A stretch of DNA of 64,000 nucleotides. It comes from Mesorhizobium sp. Its GTDB lineage: Bacteria; Pseudomonadota; Alphaproteobacteria; Rhizobiales; Rhizobiaceae. Location of the stretch: contig SAQE01000017.1 of the NCBI GenBank assembly GCA_004020545.1, positions 32,029 to 96,028 of the forward strand, given 5' to 3'. The first letter of the stretch is position 1. Every line of letters begins with the position of its first letter. Under the pieces are notes generated by a model. The model worked only from the letters and a program-made list of their open reading frames with translations, had not been told where the DNA came from and did no database searches. Positions 6,445-15,522 of the stretch are shown one piece after another. The position numbers and the translations under genes are program-made.

Positions 6445-7548
6445 ATGACATCATCGCTTTTCCAGCCGATCACCCTCGGCGGCCTCACCTTCCCCAACCG
6501 CATCGCGGTGGCGCCGATGTGCCAGTATTCGGCCGAGGACGGCTCCGCCAGCGACTGGCACCTCCACCACTGGATGAACCTCGCCATGTCCGGCGCCGGC
6601 ATGGTGACCGTCGAGATGACCGACGTCGAGCGGCGGGGCCGCATCTCGCATGGCTGCCTCGGCCTCTACTCCGACGACAACGAGGCGGCGGCCAAGCGCA
6701 CGCTCGACGCCGCCAGGCGCGTCGCAGCACCCGGCACCAAATTCGGCGTCCAACTCGCCCATGCCGGCCGCAAAGCCTCCAACAGGAAGCCCTGGGAAGG
6801 CGGCGGCCCCCTGCAGCCAGGCGAGGATCCCTGGCAGACCGTTTCGGCTTCGGCCGTCGCCTACGACACAGGGTGGAATGTGCCCCACGCACTGGACGAA
6901 GAAGAGATCCAGCAAGTCATCCAGCGTTTCGCCGAGGCGGCCAAGCGGGCAGAGCGTGCCGGCTTCGACTTCATCGAATTGCACGCCGCTCACGGCTATC
7001 TGATCTTCCAGTTCCTGTCGCCGCTCTCCAACCAGCGCACGGACCGCTGGGGCGGCTCATTGGAAAACCGCATGCGCTTCGCCATCGAGATCGCCAGGGC
7101 GGTGAAGAAGGTCGCACCGGACCTGATGCTCGGCGCGCGCCTTTCGGTGAAGGAATGGGTCGATGGCGGCTTCGATGTCGAAGAGGCGATCGAAGTGGCC
7201 AGGGCGCTGAAGGCGGAGGGCGTTGCCTATCTCTGCTGTTCCAGCGGCGGCAATTCGCCTCTGCAGAAGCTGCCCAGCGGTCCCGGCTACCAGGTGCATC
7301 TGGCGGAAGCGATCCGCAAGGGCGCCGGCATCGCGACGCGCGCGGTGGGACTGATCGACGATCCGAAGCAGGCCGAAGCGATTGTCGCCGATGGCCGTGC
7401 CGACATGGTGGCGCTGGCGCGCGCCTTCCTCGCCGACCCGCGCTGGGGCTGGCGCGCGGCGGCGACGTTCGGCGAGGAAATCCGCCCGGCGCCGCAGTTG
7501 GCGCGTTCGGTGACGACCATGCAGCACTGGATGAAGGCGGCCGGTTGA
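6445..7548 (+). CDS. NADH:flavin oxidoreductase, YqjM/NamA-type old yellow enzyme
   Basis: A 367-residue TIM-barrel FMN enzyme, about the usual length of the 'thermophilic-like' class of old yellow enzymes. Residues APMCQYSA put the redox-tuning cysteine at position 26, as in YqjM. FGVQLAHAGRK, ELHAAHGYLIFQFLSP (active-site His pair near residue 179), SNQRTDRWGGSLENRMRF and a C-terminal ALARAFLADPRW phosphate-binding region follow. Such enzymes reduce activated C=C bonds with NAD(P)H; the natural substrate is unknown. A CAGGAG Shine-Dalgarno sequence precedes the ATG. Confidence 0.9.
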   Translation: MTSSLFQPITLGGLTFPNRIAVAPMCQYSAEDGSASDWHLHHWMNLAMSGAGMVTVEMTDVERRGRISHGCLGLYSDDNEAAAKRTLDAARRVAAPGTKFGVQLAHAGRKASNRKPWEGGGPLQPGEDPWQTVSASAVAYDTGWNVPHALDEEEIQQVIQRFAEAAKRAERAGFDFIELHAAHGYLIFQFLSPLSNQRTDRWGGSLENRMRFAIEIARAVKKVAPDLMLGARLSVKEWVDGGFDVEEAIEVARALKAEGVAYLCCSSGGNSPLQKLPSGPGYQVHLAEAIRKGAGIATRAVGLIDDPKQAEAIVADGRADMVALARAFLADPRWGWRAAATFGEEIRPAPQLARSVTTMQHWMKAAG

Positions 7549-7625
7549 CGCGGCGGAACTGAGACCATTGGGCGCAGGGGTCCCGTCACGATTGCAACCA
7601 AATTGGCCGCTTTGCGTTGGCGGCC

Positions 7626-7904
7626 ATGACAGACAACAAGCCATTTGAAAAGCCGGTGGTGGTCGAACTCGGCCATGTCGGCAAATACCGCCAGATAAGC
7701 AGCACGCGCGAAGCCGCCGAGTGCCTGATGACCGTTTGGCCGCTCAATCGCGGTCAGCGGCATCGTGATGCTCTCGACACTTGCCTCAAGGCGCTGGAAG
7801 GTTATCGTTCGACGGCGGACGCACGCCGCGCGTTGATCGAGGCAGCCGAGGAATCCGAAGTGCTGGTCCCCGAAGACACGTTGCCTGACGAAAAGCTGCA
7901 TTGA
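7626..7904 (+). CDS. DUF982 domain protein
   Basis: A 92-residue protein with the DUF982 pattern: KYRQISSTREAAECLMTVWPLNRGQRHRDALDTCLKALEGYRSTADARRALIEAAEESEVLV. DUF982 proteins are very numerous in rhizobia and of unknown function. The ATG at 7626 is preferred over an upstream TTG. The stop codon overlaps the first bases of a dispersed palindromic repeat, which may end the transcript. Confidence 0.82.
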   Translation: MTDNKPFEKPVVVELGHVGKYRQISSTREAAECLMTVWPLNRGQRHRDALDTCLKALEGYRSTADARRALIEAAEESEVLVPEDTLPDEKLH

Positions 7905-8000
7905 GCAATTCCAGGAGAAGTGCGAAGCGGTTCTCCGTCCGGAATTGCGTGAAAACAATTAGAGCAGGTCGGCGATTCCGACAGACGCCGAACTGCTCTG
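7903..8000 (+). repeat. dispersed palindromic intergenic repeat, copy B (no hairpin insert)
   Basis: The same backbone as copy A: GAGCAATTCCAGGAGAAGT, CCGTCCGGAATTGCGT and a terminal hairpin with arms AGAGCAGGTCGGCG and CGCCGAACTGCTCT. The internal GGCTCGGCG... hairpin insert is absent, which shows that it is a separable module. Confidence 0.85.
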
Positions 8001-8031
8001 GCAAGCAAGGGTTTCTCGACCGGAGGATTCC

Positions 8032-8271
8032 ATGGCGAAACTGACTTACAAGATCGTCGAGCATGACGGCGGTTGGGCCTACAAGGTAGGCTCGACTTAT
8101 TCAGAAACATTTCCCACCCACCAGGACGCGCTGCGCGCCGCCGAGATTGCTTCGGCCGAGCAGCAGGTCGCCGGCAACACGGACGGAATCCAGTATGAAG
8201 ATTCCGAGGGCGTCTGGCATGACGAGCTGGCCGACGGTCGCGACAGACCGCAGACCGAAGTTTCGGACTAA
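8032..8271 (+). CDS. DUF2188 domain protein (79 aa)
   Basis: A 79-residue soluble protein. The opening LTYKIVEHDGGWAYKVGSTYSETFPTHQDALRAAEIASAEQQ is the DUF2188 layout (a beta hairpin with a Trp, then an amphipathic helix with an AA-E pattern). The function of this family is unknown. A GGAGGA Shine-Dalgarno sequence precedes the ATG. It follows the repeat copy B and is convergent with the next small secreted protein gene. Confidence 0.75.
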   Translation: MAKLTYKIVEHDGGWAYKVGSTYSETFPTHQDALRAAEIASAEQQVAGNTDGIQYEDSEGVWHDELADGRDRPQTEVSD

Positions 8272-8341
8272 CTCTGCCGCTTCATTGCCGCGCGACCGAC
8301 ATGGCCCCAACCGTCACGTCGGCCCCTTGCTGGCGCATGAA

Positions 8342-8620
8342 TCACTTGCCGCAATACTGGTCGTTGATGTTCTGCCCGGCATTGGCATCGGGTCCTGCCG
8401 TATTCGAGGCGCATGGTCCGGCGGGGCCGGGATTGCCCAGGGTGTTCAACCCAGAGGCGTCACCGATGCTGCCTGTGGTTGTGCGATCGATCGGCACGTC
8501 CCGCTCGCTCGACACCGGACGATCATGATGCCACCATGACCACATGTCCGAGGACTGCGCCATTGCCGAGGTTGCCATGCCCAGCACCAGCGCGGAGGTT
8601 GCAAAAGCTTTTATAAGCAT
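8342..8620 (-). CDS. small secreted hypothetical protein (92 aa)
   Basis: About 92 residues. Residues 1-21 (MLIKAFATSALVLGMATSAMA, cleavage before QSSD) form a signal peptide. The mature part is polar, with an aromatic WSWWHHD segment, Gly/Asn-rich sequence and two C-terminal cysteines (PCASN and DQYCGK) that could be disulfide-bonded. It is likely periplasmic, and resembles short rhizobial secreted proteins with no known role. An ATG 12 bases upstream (8632) is possible, but the signal peptide fits the start at 8620 better. Confidence 0.6.
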   Translation of the reverse strand: MLIKAFATSALVLGMATSAMAQSSDMWSWWHHDRPVSSERDVPIDRTTTGSIGDASGLNTLGNPGPAGPCASNTAGPDANAGQNINDQYCGK

Positions 8621-8781
8621 TGGATACTCCATTCAGTTGGCCGCCGCGACGTTGACGGCGACGCGAATGAAACCCTGGGTTGGACGTGAAGGTTCCAAAA
8701 GAAAACCCGGCTGAAGCAAAGTCACCCGACACGTTTGTGTGACGAGGCCGTGAGCGCCGAAGCATTCGACTTGGCTGAATT

Positions 8782-9756
8782 TCAGGTGACGCCCGCGAAT
8801 GCACGCGCAGCGATGCGCTGAATGAAGGCGACCACGCGTTCGGGCTCCGCGAATTGCGGCATGTGGCCAAGCCCGTCGATCCGTTCGAAGTCGAGCCCCT
8901 TGATCTTGTCCAGCATAGGCTCGCCATGAGTGGCAATGCCGAAAACGCGATCCTCCGTGCCGAACAGTATGCCGGCCGGCACGGCGATCTCGCCATAGTG
9001 CCGCTCCAAGCGGCCGAGATCTTCTTCCACCGCCACCACATCGGTCGAAGTCGCGTGGAAATGAGTAGGCCGCAGCCCAAGCCATCCACCTCCGGCGATC
9101 ATATAGTCCTCGGGAACGGTTTGCGGCGCGAAGATGAATTTCATCGTCGGTTCGGCGTATTTCAGACTGGCTGGTATCGCCACCGTATAGGCTATCACCC
9201 GACGCCACAGGCGTGAGGGAATATAGAGCAGGTCGAATTTCTGGCGCACCCGTTCTTCCAGATGCGTGAGCGGTGCGAGCAGCGCGATACCGGAAATCGC
9301 TGCCGGATGCCCGACAGCAAGTGCAAGCGCGATGGCGCCGCCAAGCGAGTGGCCGACGATCAGGGGCCGTTCCAGCCCAAGTTCTCCGATGAAGCGCCGC
9401 ACCATTTCGGCTTGCTCAGGCAGACGGCCGGACGCCCCACCGGCCCGAACCGAATATCCCGAACCCGGCCGGTCGAGCGCGATCAGCCGGTAGCCGGCAT
9501 CGAAATGTCCGAACAGGGTATGGCGGAAATGGTGAAGCTGCGCGCCGAGGCCGTGCAGGAAGACGATTGGCCTGCCCTCGCCTTCTTCGACATAGTGGAT
9601 GCGGTTGCCGTCGAACTCGACGAACTTCCCGCAAGCCGGCACCAGCCTTTCGGCCCGGGCCGCGATCCGCCATGTTGCAAGCATCAGGCCGAGCACGACG
9701 ACAGCCGCCGCAACGAGCACGCCGCCGATCAGCCACGACAAAATAGATATCAGCAT
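8782..9756 (-). CDS. membrane-anchored alpha/beta hydrolase
   Basis: A 324-residue protein with an N-terminal transmembrane anchor (residues 4-30) and then an alpha/beta-hydrolase domain: VFLHGLGAQLHHFR oxyanion region, nucleophile elbow VGHSLGGA (Ser near 136), acid FGTEDRVFG (near 269) and His in GLGHMPQFAEP (near 297), so the triad is complete. Substrates of such esterase/epoxide-hydrolase-like enzymes vary and cannot be read here. The start at 9756 is supported by the membrane anchor. It is divergent from the CinA-like gene. Confidence 0.85.
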   Translation of the reverse strand: MLISILSWLIGGVLVAAAVVVLGLMLATWRIAARAERLVPACGKFVEFDGNRIHYVEEGEGRPIVFLHGLGAQLHHFRHTLFGHFDAGYRLIALDRPGSGYSVRAGGASGRLPEQAEMVRRFIGELGLERPLIVGHSLGGAIALALAVGHPAAISGIALLAPLTHLEERVRQKFDLLYIPSRLWRRVIAYTVAIPASLKYAEPTMKFIFAPQTVPEDYMIAGGGWLGLRPTHFHATSTDVVAVEEDLGRLERHYGEIAVPAGILFGTEDRVFGIATHGEPMLDKIKGLDFERIDGLGHMPQFAEPERVVAFIQRIAARAFAGVT

Positions 9757-9884
9757 CTTCCACCCGAGCCGGACCGGCGCACCTTACCCGCAACCTGCTC
9801 TGCCACAAGAGCACTACCTTGCCTGCGCATTGCGGCCGGCCGCCGGCCGCGTTATCTCAGGCGAACCTGTTGCCGGAGTGAGCC

Positions 9885-10625
9885 ATGCCTGAAATCGTCA
9901 CCGCCGCCATGCTTGTCATCGGCGACGAAATCCTCTCCGGCCGCACCAAGGACAAGAACATCGGCCATCTCGCCGACATCATGACGGCGATCGGCATCGA
10001 CCTGAAGGAAGTGCGGATTGTTCCCGACGAGGAGGACGAGATCGTCTCCGCCGTAAACGCGCTCCGCGCCCGCTACACCTACGTCTTCACCACCGGCGGC
10101 ATCGGGCCCACGCATGACGACATCACCGCCGACTCCGTCGCCAAGGCCTTCGGCGTGCCCTGCGAGTACGATGTCAAGGCCTATGCCATGCTCGAAGCAA
10201 GCTATGCGCAACGCGGCATCGAATTCACCGAGGCGCGCAAGCGCATGGCGCGCATGCCGCGCGCCGCCGACCACATCGATAATCCGGTCTCGATCGCGCC
10301 CGGCTTCCGCATCGGCAACGTTCACGTGATGGCCGGCGTGCCGTCGATCTTCCAGGCGATGCTCGACAATGTCGTGCCGACGCTGAAGACGGGCACCAAG
10401 ATGCTGTCGGCCACGGTGCCCTGCCCGTTCGGCGAAGGCCTGATCGGCGGGCCGCTGGCCGACATCCAGAAGGCGCACCCCGACACCATCATCGGCTCCT
10501 ACCCGAAATACGGCGACGGCAAGTTCTGGACCGAGCTTGTTGTACGCGCCCGCAATGAACCGGCGCTGGAGGCCGCGCGCAGGGACGTCGAGGCCATGGT
10601 GGCGGGCTTGTCGGCTGCAAGCTGA
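9885..10625 (+). CDS. CinA-like molybdopterin-binding domain protein
   Basis: A 246-residue protein with the MoCF/MoeA-type fold found at the N-terminus of competence/damage-inducible protein CinA: AAMLVIGDEILSGRTKDKN, FTTGGIGPTHDDITADSVAKAFG and the MPRAADHIDNPVSIAPGFRIGNVHVMAGVP segment. The C-terminal nicotinamide-nucleotide deamidase domain of full CinA is missing, which is the normal short form in alphaproteobacteria. The biochemical role of the short form is unsettled (CoA/ADP-ribose-type pyrophosphatase or cofactor binding). A terminator hairpin follows at 10651. Confidence 0.85.
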   Translation: MPEIVTAAMLVIGDEILSGRTKDKNIGHLADIMTAIGIDLKEVRIVPDEEDEIVSAVNALRARYTYVFTTGGIGPTHDDITADSVAKAFGVPCEYDVKAYAMLEASYAQRGIEFTEARKRMARMPRAADHIDNPVSIAPGFRIGNVHVMAGVPSIFQAMLDNVVPTLKTGTKMLSATVPCPFGEGLIGGPLADIQKAHPDTIIGSYPKYGDGKFWTELVVRARNEPALEAARRDVEAMVAGLSAAS

Positions 10626-10650
10626 CGCCATCGTCGGACCGGAACCAAGG

Positions 10651-10672
10651 ACGCCGTAACGGCGTTTGTTTT
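10651..10672 (+). terminator. Rho-independent terminator after the CinA-like gene
   Basis: Stem ACGCCG/CGGCGT with a TAA loop, followed by TTGTTTT. A second 7-bp hairpin (CCGGCGC/GCGCCGG) follows at once. Confidence 0.75.
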
Positions 10673-10742
10673 CCGGCGCGTTTGCGCCGGCATTTGAGGG
10701 CCGGACGCACATCTCGCGCCGACTCTTTTTTTGGGGGATGTC

Positions 10743-11576
10743 ATGCGCTTCAAGACAATCGTCGCCATTCTGCAGAACGAGCAGGACGCGGAGCGCGTGC
10801 TCGACTGCGCCATTCCGCTCGCCGAGCGGTTCGAAAGCCACCTCGTCGGCATCCACGCGGAAGCGCTTCCGGTGCCCTATACGTCGGCCACCGGTTTTCC
10901 CGATACCGAATTTCTGCAGGTTTCGGCCGAGATGAACAAGGAGCGCGCCGACAAGCTGCAGGCGGTGTTCCTCGGGCGCGTTGAGGATTCTGGTCTCTCC
11001 TTCGAGTGGCGCAGCCTGGAAAGCTTCTCCGGCGACAGCGCGCTGACCGGCATATCGAGCGTGCGGGCGGCGGATCTGATCATCGCCGCTCAGCGCGATA
11101 CGGGAGGCGATCCGGGTGCCGACGTCGACACGCTGGTCTATGACGCTGGCCGGCCAGTGCTGGTCGTGCCGCATGCCGGGCCGCTGGTCACCACCTTCAG
11201 GCGCGTGCTGCTCGCCTGGAACGGCAGCAAGGAGGCGGCTCGCGCCGCATTCGATGCCCTGCCCTTCATCAGCGAGGCCGACAAGACCGACATTCTCGTC
11301 ATCGACCCGCCGGAGACACTGGATGAGGCTCCCGAGGCAGCGGGCGCCGAGATAGCGGCCGCGTTATCGCGCCATGGCGCCAATGTCAGCGTTTGCGTGC
11401 AGAAATCGAGCGGCGCTTCGGTCGACGATATCATCCAGGAGAGGATTGCCGAATCCGGCGCCGACCTGCTGGTGCTGGGCGCCTACAGCCACTCCTGGCT
11501 GCGCCAGCTTCTGTTCGGCGGCGTCACCCGCACCGTGCTACACACGGCAAACGTTGCGGCCTTCCTGTCGAGATAA
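10743..11576 (+). CDS. universal stress protein, tandem UspA domains
   Basis: A 277-residue protein made of two UspA-like halves. The first (residues 1-140) starts MRFKTIVAILQNEQDAERVLDCAIPLAERF. The second (from ~150) has RVLLAWNGSKEAARAAFDALPF and ends with the nucleotide-binding signature ADLLVLGAYSHSWLRQLLFGGVTRTVLHTANVA, close to the ATP-binding G-2x-G-9x-G(S/T) motif. It probably senses or buffers stress states in the cytoplasm. The ATG at 10743 is used; a TTG 12 bases upstream is possible. A dispersed palindromic repeat begins directly at the stop codon. Confidence 0.85.
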   Translation: MRFKTIVAILQNEQDAERVLDCAIPLAERFESHLVGIHAEALPVPYTSATGFPDTEFLQVSAEMNKERADKLQAVFLGRVEDSGLSFEWRSLESFSGDSALTGISSVRAADLIIAAQRDTGGDPGADVDTLVYDAGRPVLVVPHAGPLVTTFRRVLLAWNGSKEAARAAFDALPFISEADKTDILVIDPPETLDEAPEAAGAEIAAALSRHGANVSVCVQKSSGASVDDIIQERIAESGADLLVLGAYSHSWLRQLLFGGVTRTVLHTANVAAFLSR

Positions 11577-11652
11577 GCATGTCTCCCGAAAGTGGTAACC
11601 GGTTTCGGGACAAAGACATGCTGAACGCGTTTCGGCGCGACGCGCTGTAAGT
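11577..11652 (+). repeat. second type of dispersed palindromic repeat
   Basis: Nested arms GCATGTC...GACATGC and CCGAAA...TTTCGG form a hairpin (11577-11621) directly after the usp stop codon. It is followed by CGCGTTTCGGCGCGACGCGCTGTAAG, which resembles half of the hairpin at 49804-49848. It may act as the transcription terminator. Confidence 0.7.
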
Positions 11653-11761
11653 CCACAGCCATCGCGAACTCCCACCTTGCCAAGCCTGGCGCTTTCCGGC
11701 TAATTCCGCCTGCATTCCATAGTATTTGCGCGCCGCGGCGCGCTTGCGGAGTGTGCGAACC

Positions 11762-12262
11762 ATGTCCCTTCCCGAAAAAGCCTTTCCCGTCTCCTGGGAC
11801 CAGTTCCACCGTGACGCCCGCGCGCTCTCCTGGCGGCTTTCCGGCGCCAACAAGGGACAGTGGAAGGCGATTGTCTGCATAACCCGAGGCGGCCTGGTGC
11901 CTGCGGCTATCATCGCGCGCGAGCTCGGTATCCGGGTCATCGAGACCGTCTGCGTGGCCTCTTACCATGACTACACGAGCCAGGGTCAGTTGCAGGTCCT
12001 GAAGGAGATCTCGCCTCCGCTGCTTGCCGACGACGGCGTCGGCGTGTTGATCATCGATGACCTCACCGATACCGGCAAGACGGCGGGCATCGTGCGCGCG
12101 ATGATGCCGAAGGCGCATTTCGCGACAGTCTATGCCAAGCCGAAGGGCCGGCCTCTGGTCGATACATTCGTCACCGAGGTCAGCCAGGACACCTGGATCT
12201 ACTTTCCATGGGACATGGGCTTCACCTACCAGAAGCCGATCGCCGACGATCACGCCGGCTGA
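11762..12262 (+). CDS. gpt: xanthine(-guanine) phosphoribosyltransferase
   Basis: A 166-residue purine salvage enzyme that joins xanthine or guanine to PRPP. The PRPP-binding loop [15 protein letters not shown] lies at residues 95-109. The early [18 protein letters not shown] segment and the C-terminal [10 protein letters not shown] base-pocket strand are typical of the Gpt branch. The start at 11762 ([18 protein letters not shown]) matches the family N-terminus better than an upstream Met at 11726. The gene stands alone; a hairpin at 12291-12315 follows. Confidence 0.92.
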   Translation: MSLPEKAFPVSWDQFHRDARALSWRLSGANKGQWKAIVCITRGGLVPAAIIARELGIRVIETVCVASYHDYTSQGQLQVLKEISPPLLADDGVGVLIIDDLTDTGKTAGIVRAMMPKAHFATVYAKPKGRPLVDTFVTEVSQDTWIYFPWDMGFTYQKPIADDHAG

Positions 12263-12290
12263 GCACCGAGAAATTTTCAAAGAATCCGAC

Positions 12291-12315
12291 TTTGAGGCAC
12301 GTTTGTGCCCTCAAA
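12291..12315 (+). terminator. hairpin downstream of gpt
   Basis: TTTGAGG-CAC and GTG-CCCTCAAA form a stem with a GTTT loop, 28 bases after the gpt stop. There is no T-run directly after it, but the AT-rich 12316-12420 stretch contains several. The rest of 12316-12467 holds no recognisable feature. Confidence 0.5.
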
Positions 12316-12467
12316 TCCTACCGGATGAGCACAATTGCTTTTGGGACATTGACTTTTTCTGGTGGGATTTTCTCGAACGAGTGAAGTTTTTTACTTTTAA
12401 AGCTCATAATTCGCCGTAAGATTCATAAGATGGCAAACGATTCCGGAGGCTGGGGGCAGCTTCTCCA

Positions 12468-12971
12468 ATGTTGACGAGGCCGACGACGCACAACCAGATG
12501 GCCGAAAGAGTCAGGCGACTCTTCGGCACCGCGCCGTGCCGCCTGCAGGTTGCCGCCTTGCCCTGGCGCGAGGGTGAACACGGCATCGAGATCATGCTGA
12601 TCACCAGCCGCGACACCGGACGCTGGGTTCTGCCCAAAGGCTGGCCGGAGGCCAGGGAGCCGCTTTGCGAGGCCGCCGCTCGGGAAGCGGGCGAAGAGGC
12701 CGGATTGCGCGGCACCATCTCGCATCTCGAAGCCGGCCGTTACTTTTACGCCAAGGTCCTGGCTTCAGGCGAGGAAGCGCCTTGCGAGGTCCTGGTATTC
12801 CCGCTCAAGGTCGACCGCGTTGCCGACCGCTGGAAGGAAAAGCGCGCCCGCATCCGCAAATGGGTCGGCTCCGCCGAGGCCGTCAGCATGGTCAATGAGC
12901 CCGATCTTTGCCAGATCATCACCTATTTCTGCGCCGATCCGCATAGATTCGCCAAGTCATCGATCACATAA
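12468..12971 (+). CDS. NUDIX hydrolase (diphosphoinositol-polyphosphate/Ap4A-type)
   Basis: A 167-residue protein with a canonical NUDIX box beginning at GWPEAREPLCEAAAREAGEEAGL (G-x5-E-x7-REU-x-EE-x-GU all present). The preceding SRDTGRWVLPKGWPE segment places it near the DIPP/Ap4A group of phosphohydrolases that remove diphosphates from nucleoside or inositol polyphosphates. The substrate is not predictable from sequence alone. The start could also be the Met at 12498 (MAERVRRLFG), because no strong Shine-Dalgarno sequence is seen before either. Confidence 0.82.
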   Translation: MLTRPTTHNQMAERVRRLFGTAPCRLQVAALPWREGEHGIEIMLITSRDTGRWVLPKGWPEAREPLCEAAAREAGEEAGLRGTISHLEAGRYFYAKVLASGEEAPCEVLVFPLKVDRVADRWKEKRARIRKWVGSAEAVSMVNEPDLCQIITYFCADPHRFAKSSIT

Positions 12972-13071
12972 CCACATATGCAGTGCGGCGAGCATGCCGC
13001 GCATTGCGGCGCGCGGGCATCGGTGCTTTGTTTGCCGCTGCAAGAGCCGATTCGGCTAACGGCGTCGATCG

Positions 13072-13383
13072 ATGATGAACCCCGCGCAACCACTCGAAGA
13101 AACCTCCGGCGAACACCGGCGCGAGCATCGCCAGCGCGTGCTCAAGGGCGGGACGATCATCACCGGCATCCAGAATTCCGAGGTCAGTTGCACGCTGCGC
13201 AATCAGAATCCCGGCGGCGCTGAGCTGAAAGTCGCACCGGAATCGCGTGTCCCCGATCATTTCCTGCTCTATGTTCCGGTCGATGGGGTGGCCTATCGGG
13301 CGGAAGTCCGCTGGCGCCGCAACGACCGCGTCGGTGTCAAGTTCACCGGTATTGAGCCCAAGCCCAGGCTGCATTACGGTTGA
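13072..13383 (+). CDS. PilZ domain protein (103 aa)
   Basis: A 103-residue protein. RREHRQRVLKGGTI (RxxxR at residues 16-20) and, after a short loop, NPGGAELKV plus RWRRNDRVGVKF give the minimal single PilZ domain that binds c-di-GMP. The second motif, usually D/NxSxxG, reads NQNPGGAEL, so binding should be tested. It is probably an output protein for the c-di-GMP pool made by the two diguanylate cyclases in this window. The start may be either of the two adjacent Met codons. Confidence 0.8.
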   Translation: MMNPAQPLEETSGEHRREHRQRVLKGGTIITGIQNSEVSCTLRNQNPGGAELKVAPESRVPDHFLLYVPVDGVAYRAEVRWRRNDRVGVKFTGIEPKPRLHYG

Positions 13384-13411
13384 CGGTCCGCAAGGCAGGA
13401 AGGCACCCGGC

Positions 13412-13540
13412 TAGAGCAACTCCAGGAAAAGTGTGTAACGTTTAGGCTCGGCGACTTCGCCGTAGCCCACCGTCCGGAATTGCGTAAAAACAAATAGTTA
13501 GAGCGGTTCGGCGATTCCGCCAAACGCTGAACCGCTCTAA
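13412..13540 (+). repeat. dispersed palindromic intergenic repeat, copy C (with hairpin insert)
   Basis: The full-length form: GAGCAACTCCAGGAAAAGT, insert hairpin GGCTCGGCGACTTCGCCGTAGCC-like, CCGTCCGGAATTGCGT, terminal hairpin with arms AGAGCGGTTCGGCG and CGCTGAACCGCTCT. It sits between the convergent PilZ and ABC transporter genes. Confidence 0.85.
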
Positions 13541-13558
13541 ACCCGGATGCCGTCCGTT

Positions 13559-15364
13559 TCACGCGACGAGCCCTTTGGTCAGTTCGAGCGCCTGGCGCTC
13601 GAACAGCCGCCGGTAGATGCCGCCATTGAGCCGGATCAGCTCGTCATGCGAGCCTTCTTCCACGACGCGGCCGCGGTCGAAAACCAGCAGCCGGTCGAGC
13701 GCCCGCACGGTCGAAAGCCGGTGCGCGATGACCAATGTCGTGCGCCCGACCATCAGCCGCTCCATCGCCTTCTGGATGAGGACCTCCGATTCGGAATCAA
13801 GGCTCGATGTCGCCTCGTCGAGGATCAGGATGCGCGCATCGGCCAGGAAGGCGCGCGCGATCGCCACACGCTGGCGCTCGCCGCCAGACAGCTTCACGCC
13901 CCTTTCGCCGACCAGGGTTCCGTAGCCCTTGGGCAGATTGGCGATGAAATCATGAGCGCTCGCGAGCTTCGCCGCATGCTCGATCTCGACCTGTGTGGCG
14001 CCCGGCCTTGCGTAGGCGATGTTTTCGGCCAGCGAGCGGTGGAACAGGATCGGCTCCTGCTGCACGATGGCGATCTGGCTGCGCAGCGATGCCTGCGCCA
14101 CCTGCGAGATATCCTGGCCGTCGATCCGGATCCTGCCCGCGTTCACGTCATAGAGGCGCTGGATCAGCTTGACGAAGGTCGTCTTGCCCGATCCCGAATG
14201 CCCGACCAGTCCGATGCGTTCGCCCGCCGCGACTTCGACTGAAAAGTCGCGATAGAGCGGCAGCCGATGATTGCCGTAGTGGAACGTCACCTTGTCGAAC
14301 GTGATGCGGCCATCGGTGATCCGGATCGGCGGCGCACCGGGCCGGTCCTCGATGCCGAGCGGCTCCGACCGGAAGTCGACCAGTTCCTCCATGTCGTTGA
14401 TCGAGCGCTGCAGATTGCGGATATGCGTGCCGATGTCGCGCAGATAGCCTTGCAGGACGAAGAACGACGTCAGCACGAAGGCGACATCGCCGGCGCTCGC
14501 CTGCCCCCATGCCCAGAGCATCAGCGCAAGGCCGATCACCGCGGCCCGCATCAGAAGCAGCATCGTACCTTGCGTGGTGCCGTTGAGCGTGCCGCGAACC
14601 CAGGTGCGGCCCGTGCGCAGCCGCCATTTAGCCACGACCCTGGCAAGGCGCGTCTCCTCGCGGGCCTCGGCGCCGAAGCCCTTGACCACCGCGTTGCAGC
14701 TCACCGCATCGGCCAGCGAACCGCCGACGCGCGTGTCCCAACTGTTGGCAAGGCGTGCCGCCGGCGCGACATAGCCGAGCGACAGCATCGCGGTGACGGC
14801 AATGAACAGCACCGAGCCGATGGCGACCACCAATCCCATCATCGGCCAGAACCAGCCGAGCAGCAGCGTCGATCCGACGAGCATGACCACCGACGGCAGC
14901 AGCGCGATCAGGATCGTGTCGTTGAGCAGGTCGAGCGCCCACATGCCGCGAGTGATCTTGCGCACAGTCGATCCGGCGAAGCTGTTGGCGTGCCAATCGG
15001 TCGAGAAGCGCTGCACGCGGTGGAAGGCGTCGGCGGCAATATCCGACATCATCTTGAGCGTGAGTTCGACAATGCCCATGAAGGCGGCGTTGCGCAGCAC
15101 GACGCCGGCAAGCGCGAGCGCCATCAGGATCGAGAACGCCGTCATTGCGGCGTGCCACGCAACCTCATCGGCGCCGGCGCTGCTGGCGACCGCATCGACC
15201 AGCCGTCCGGAATAGAGCGGCGTCAGCACATCGGCGAGCGTCGAGAGCAAGAACGCGCCCATGATGAGCGACAGCCGCCACGGCTGGCGGCGCCAGTGGC
15301 CGAACGTGAAGCCAAGCACGCTGCGAAAGGCGCTGGCGCGCAGATCTATCTTGAAACGAGCCAT
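13559..15364 (-). CDS. ABC exporter, fused permease/ATPase
   Basis: A 601-residue half-transporter. Six transmembrane helices occupy residues ~30-320 (ABC_membrane), followed by an ATPase domain with Walker A GHSGSGKTT (near 386), Q-loop QQEP, signature LSGGERQRVAIARAF (near 491), Walker B ILILDEATSS (near 512) and the H-loop in VIAHRLST. It should work as a homodimer exporting lipids, peptides or drugs across the inner membrane. The ATG at 15364 matches the family start (MARFKIDLRAS). A promoter, a 13-codon leader ORF and a hairpin precede it. Confidence 0.9.
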   Translation of the reverse strand: MARFKIDLRASAFRSVLGFTFGHWRRQPWRLSLIMGAFLLSTLADVLTPLYSGRLVDAVASSAGADEVAWHAAMTAFSILMALALAGVVLRNAAFMGIVELTLKMMSDIAADAFHRVQRFSTDWHANSFAGSTVRKITRGMWALDLLNDTILIALLPSVVMLVGSTLLLGWFWPMMGLVVAIGSVLFIAVTAMLSLGYVAPAARLANSWDTRVGGSLADAVSCNAVVKGFGAEAREETRLARVVAKWRLRTGRTWVRGTLNGTTQGTMLLLMRAAVIGLALMLWAWGQASAGDVAFVLTSFFVLQGYLRDIGTHIRNLQRSINDMEELVDFRSEPLGIEDRPGAPPIRITDGRITFDKVTFHYGNHRLPLYRDFSVEVAAGERIGLVGHSGSGKTTFVKLIQRLYDVNAGRIRIDGQDISQVAQASLRSQIAIVQQEPILFHRSLAENIAYARPGATQVEIEHAAKLASAHDFIANLPKGYGTLVGERGVKLSGGERQRVAIARAFLADARILILDEATSSLDSESEVLIQKAMERLMVGRTTLVIAHRLSTVRALDRLLVFDRGRVVEEGSHDELIRLNGGIYRRLFERQALELTKGLVA

Positions 15365-15522
15365 GATATTATCCGGGCGCAAACGTGCCCGGTCCCGGTA
15401 AAGTCGAATTGGAAAACCCGCGGCGGCGCCTGGGCGCCTGCAATGCGGAGGTTCAATATGGCTGGCCGCTCGCCCTGGGGCGGCGACCGGCAACGGCAAA
15501 AGCCTCTCCCAAGTCCTGCCTT

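Noticed and set aside
13559-15499. A longer ABC exporter starting at 15499
   Set aside because: The added 45 residues are non-conserved and overlap the leader region; the ATG at 15364 matches the family start.
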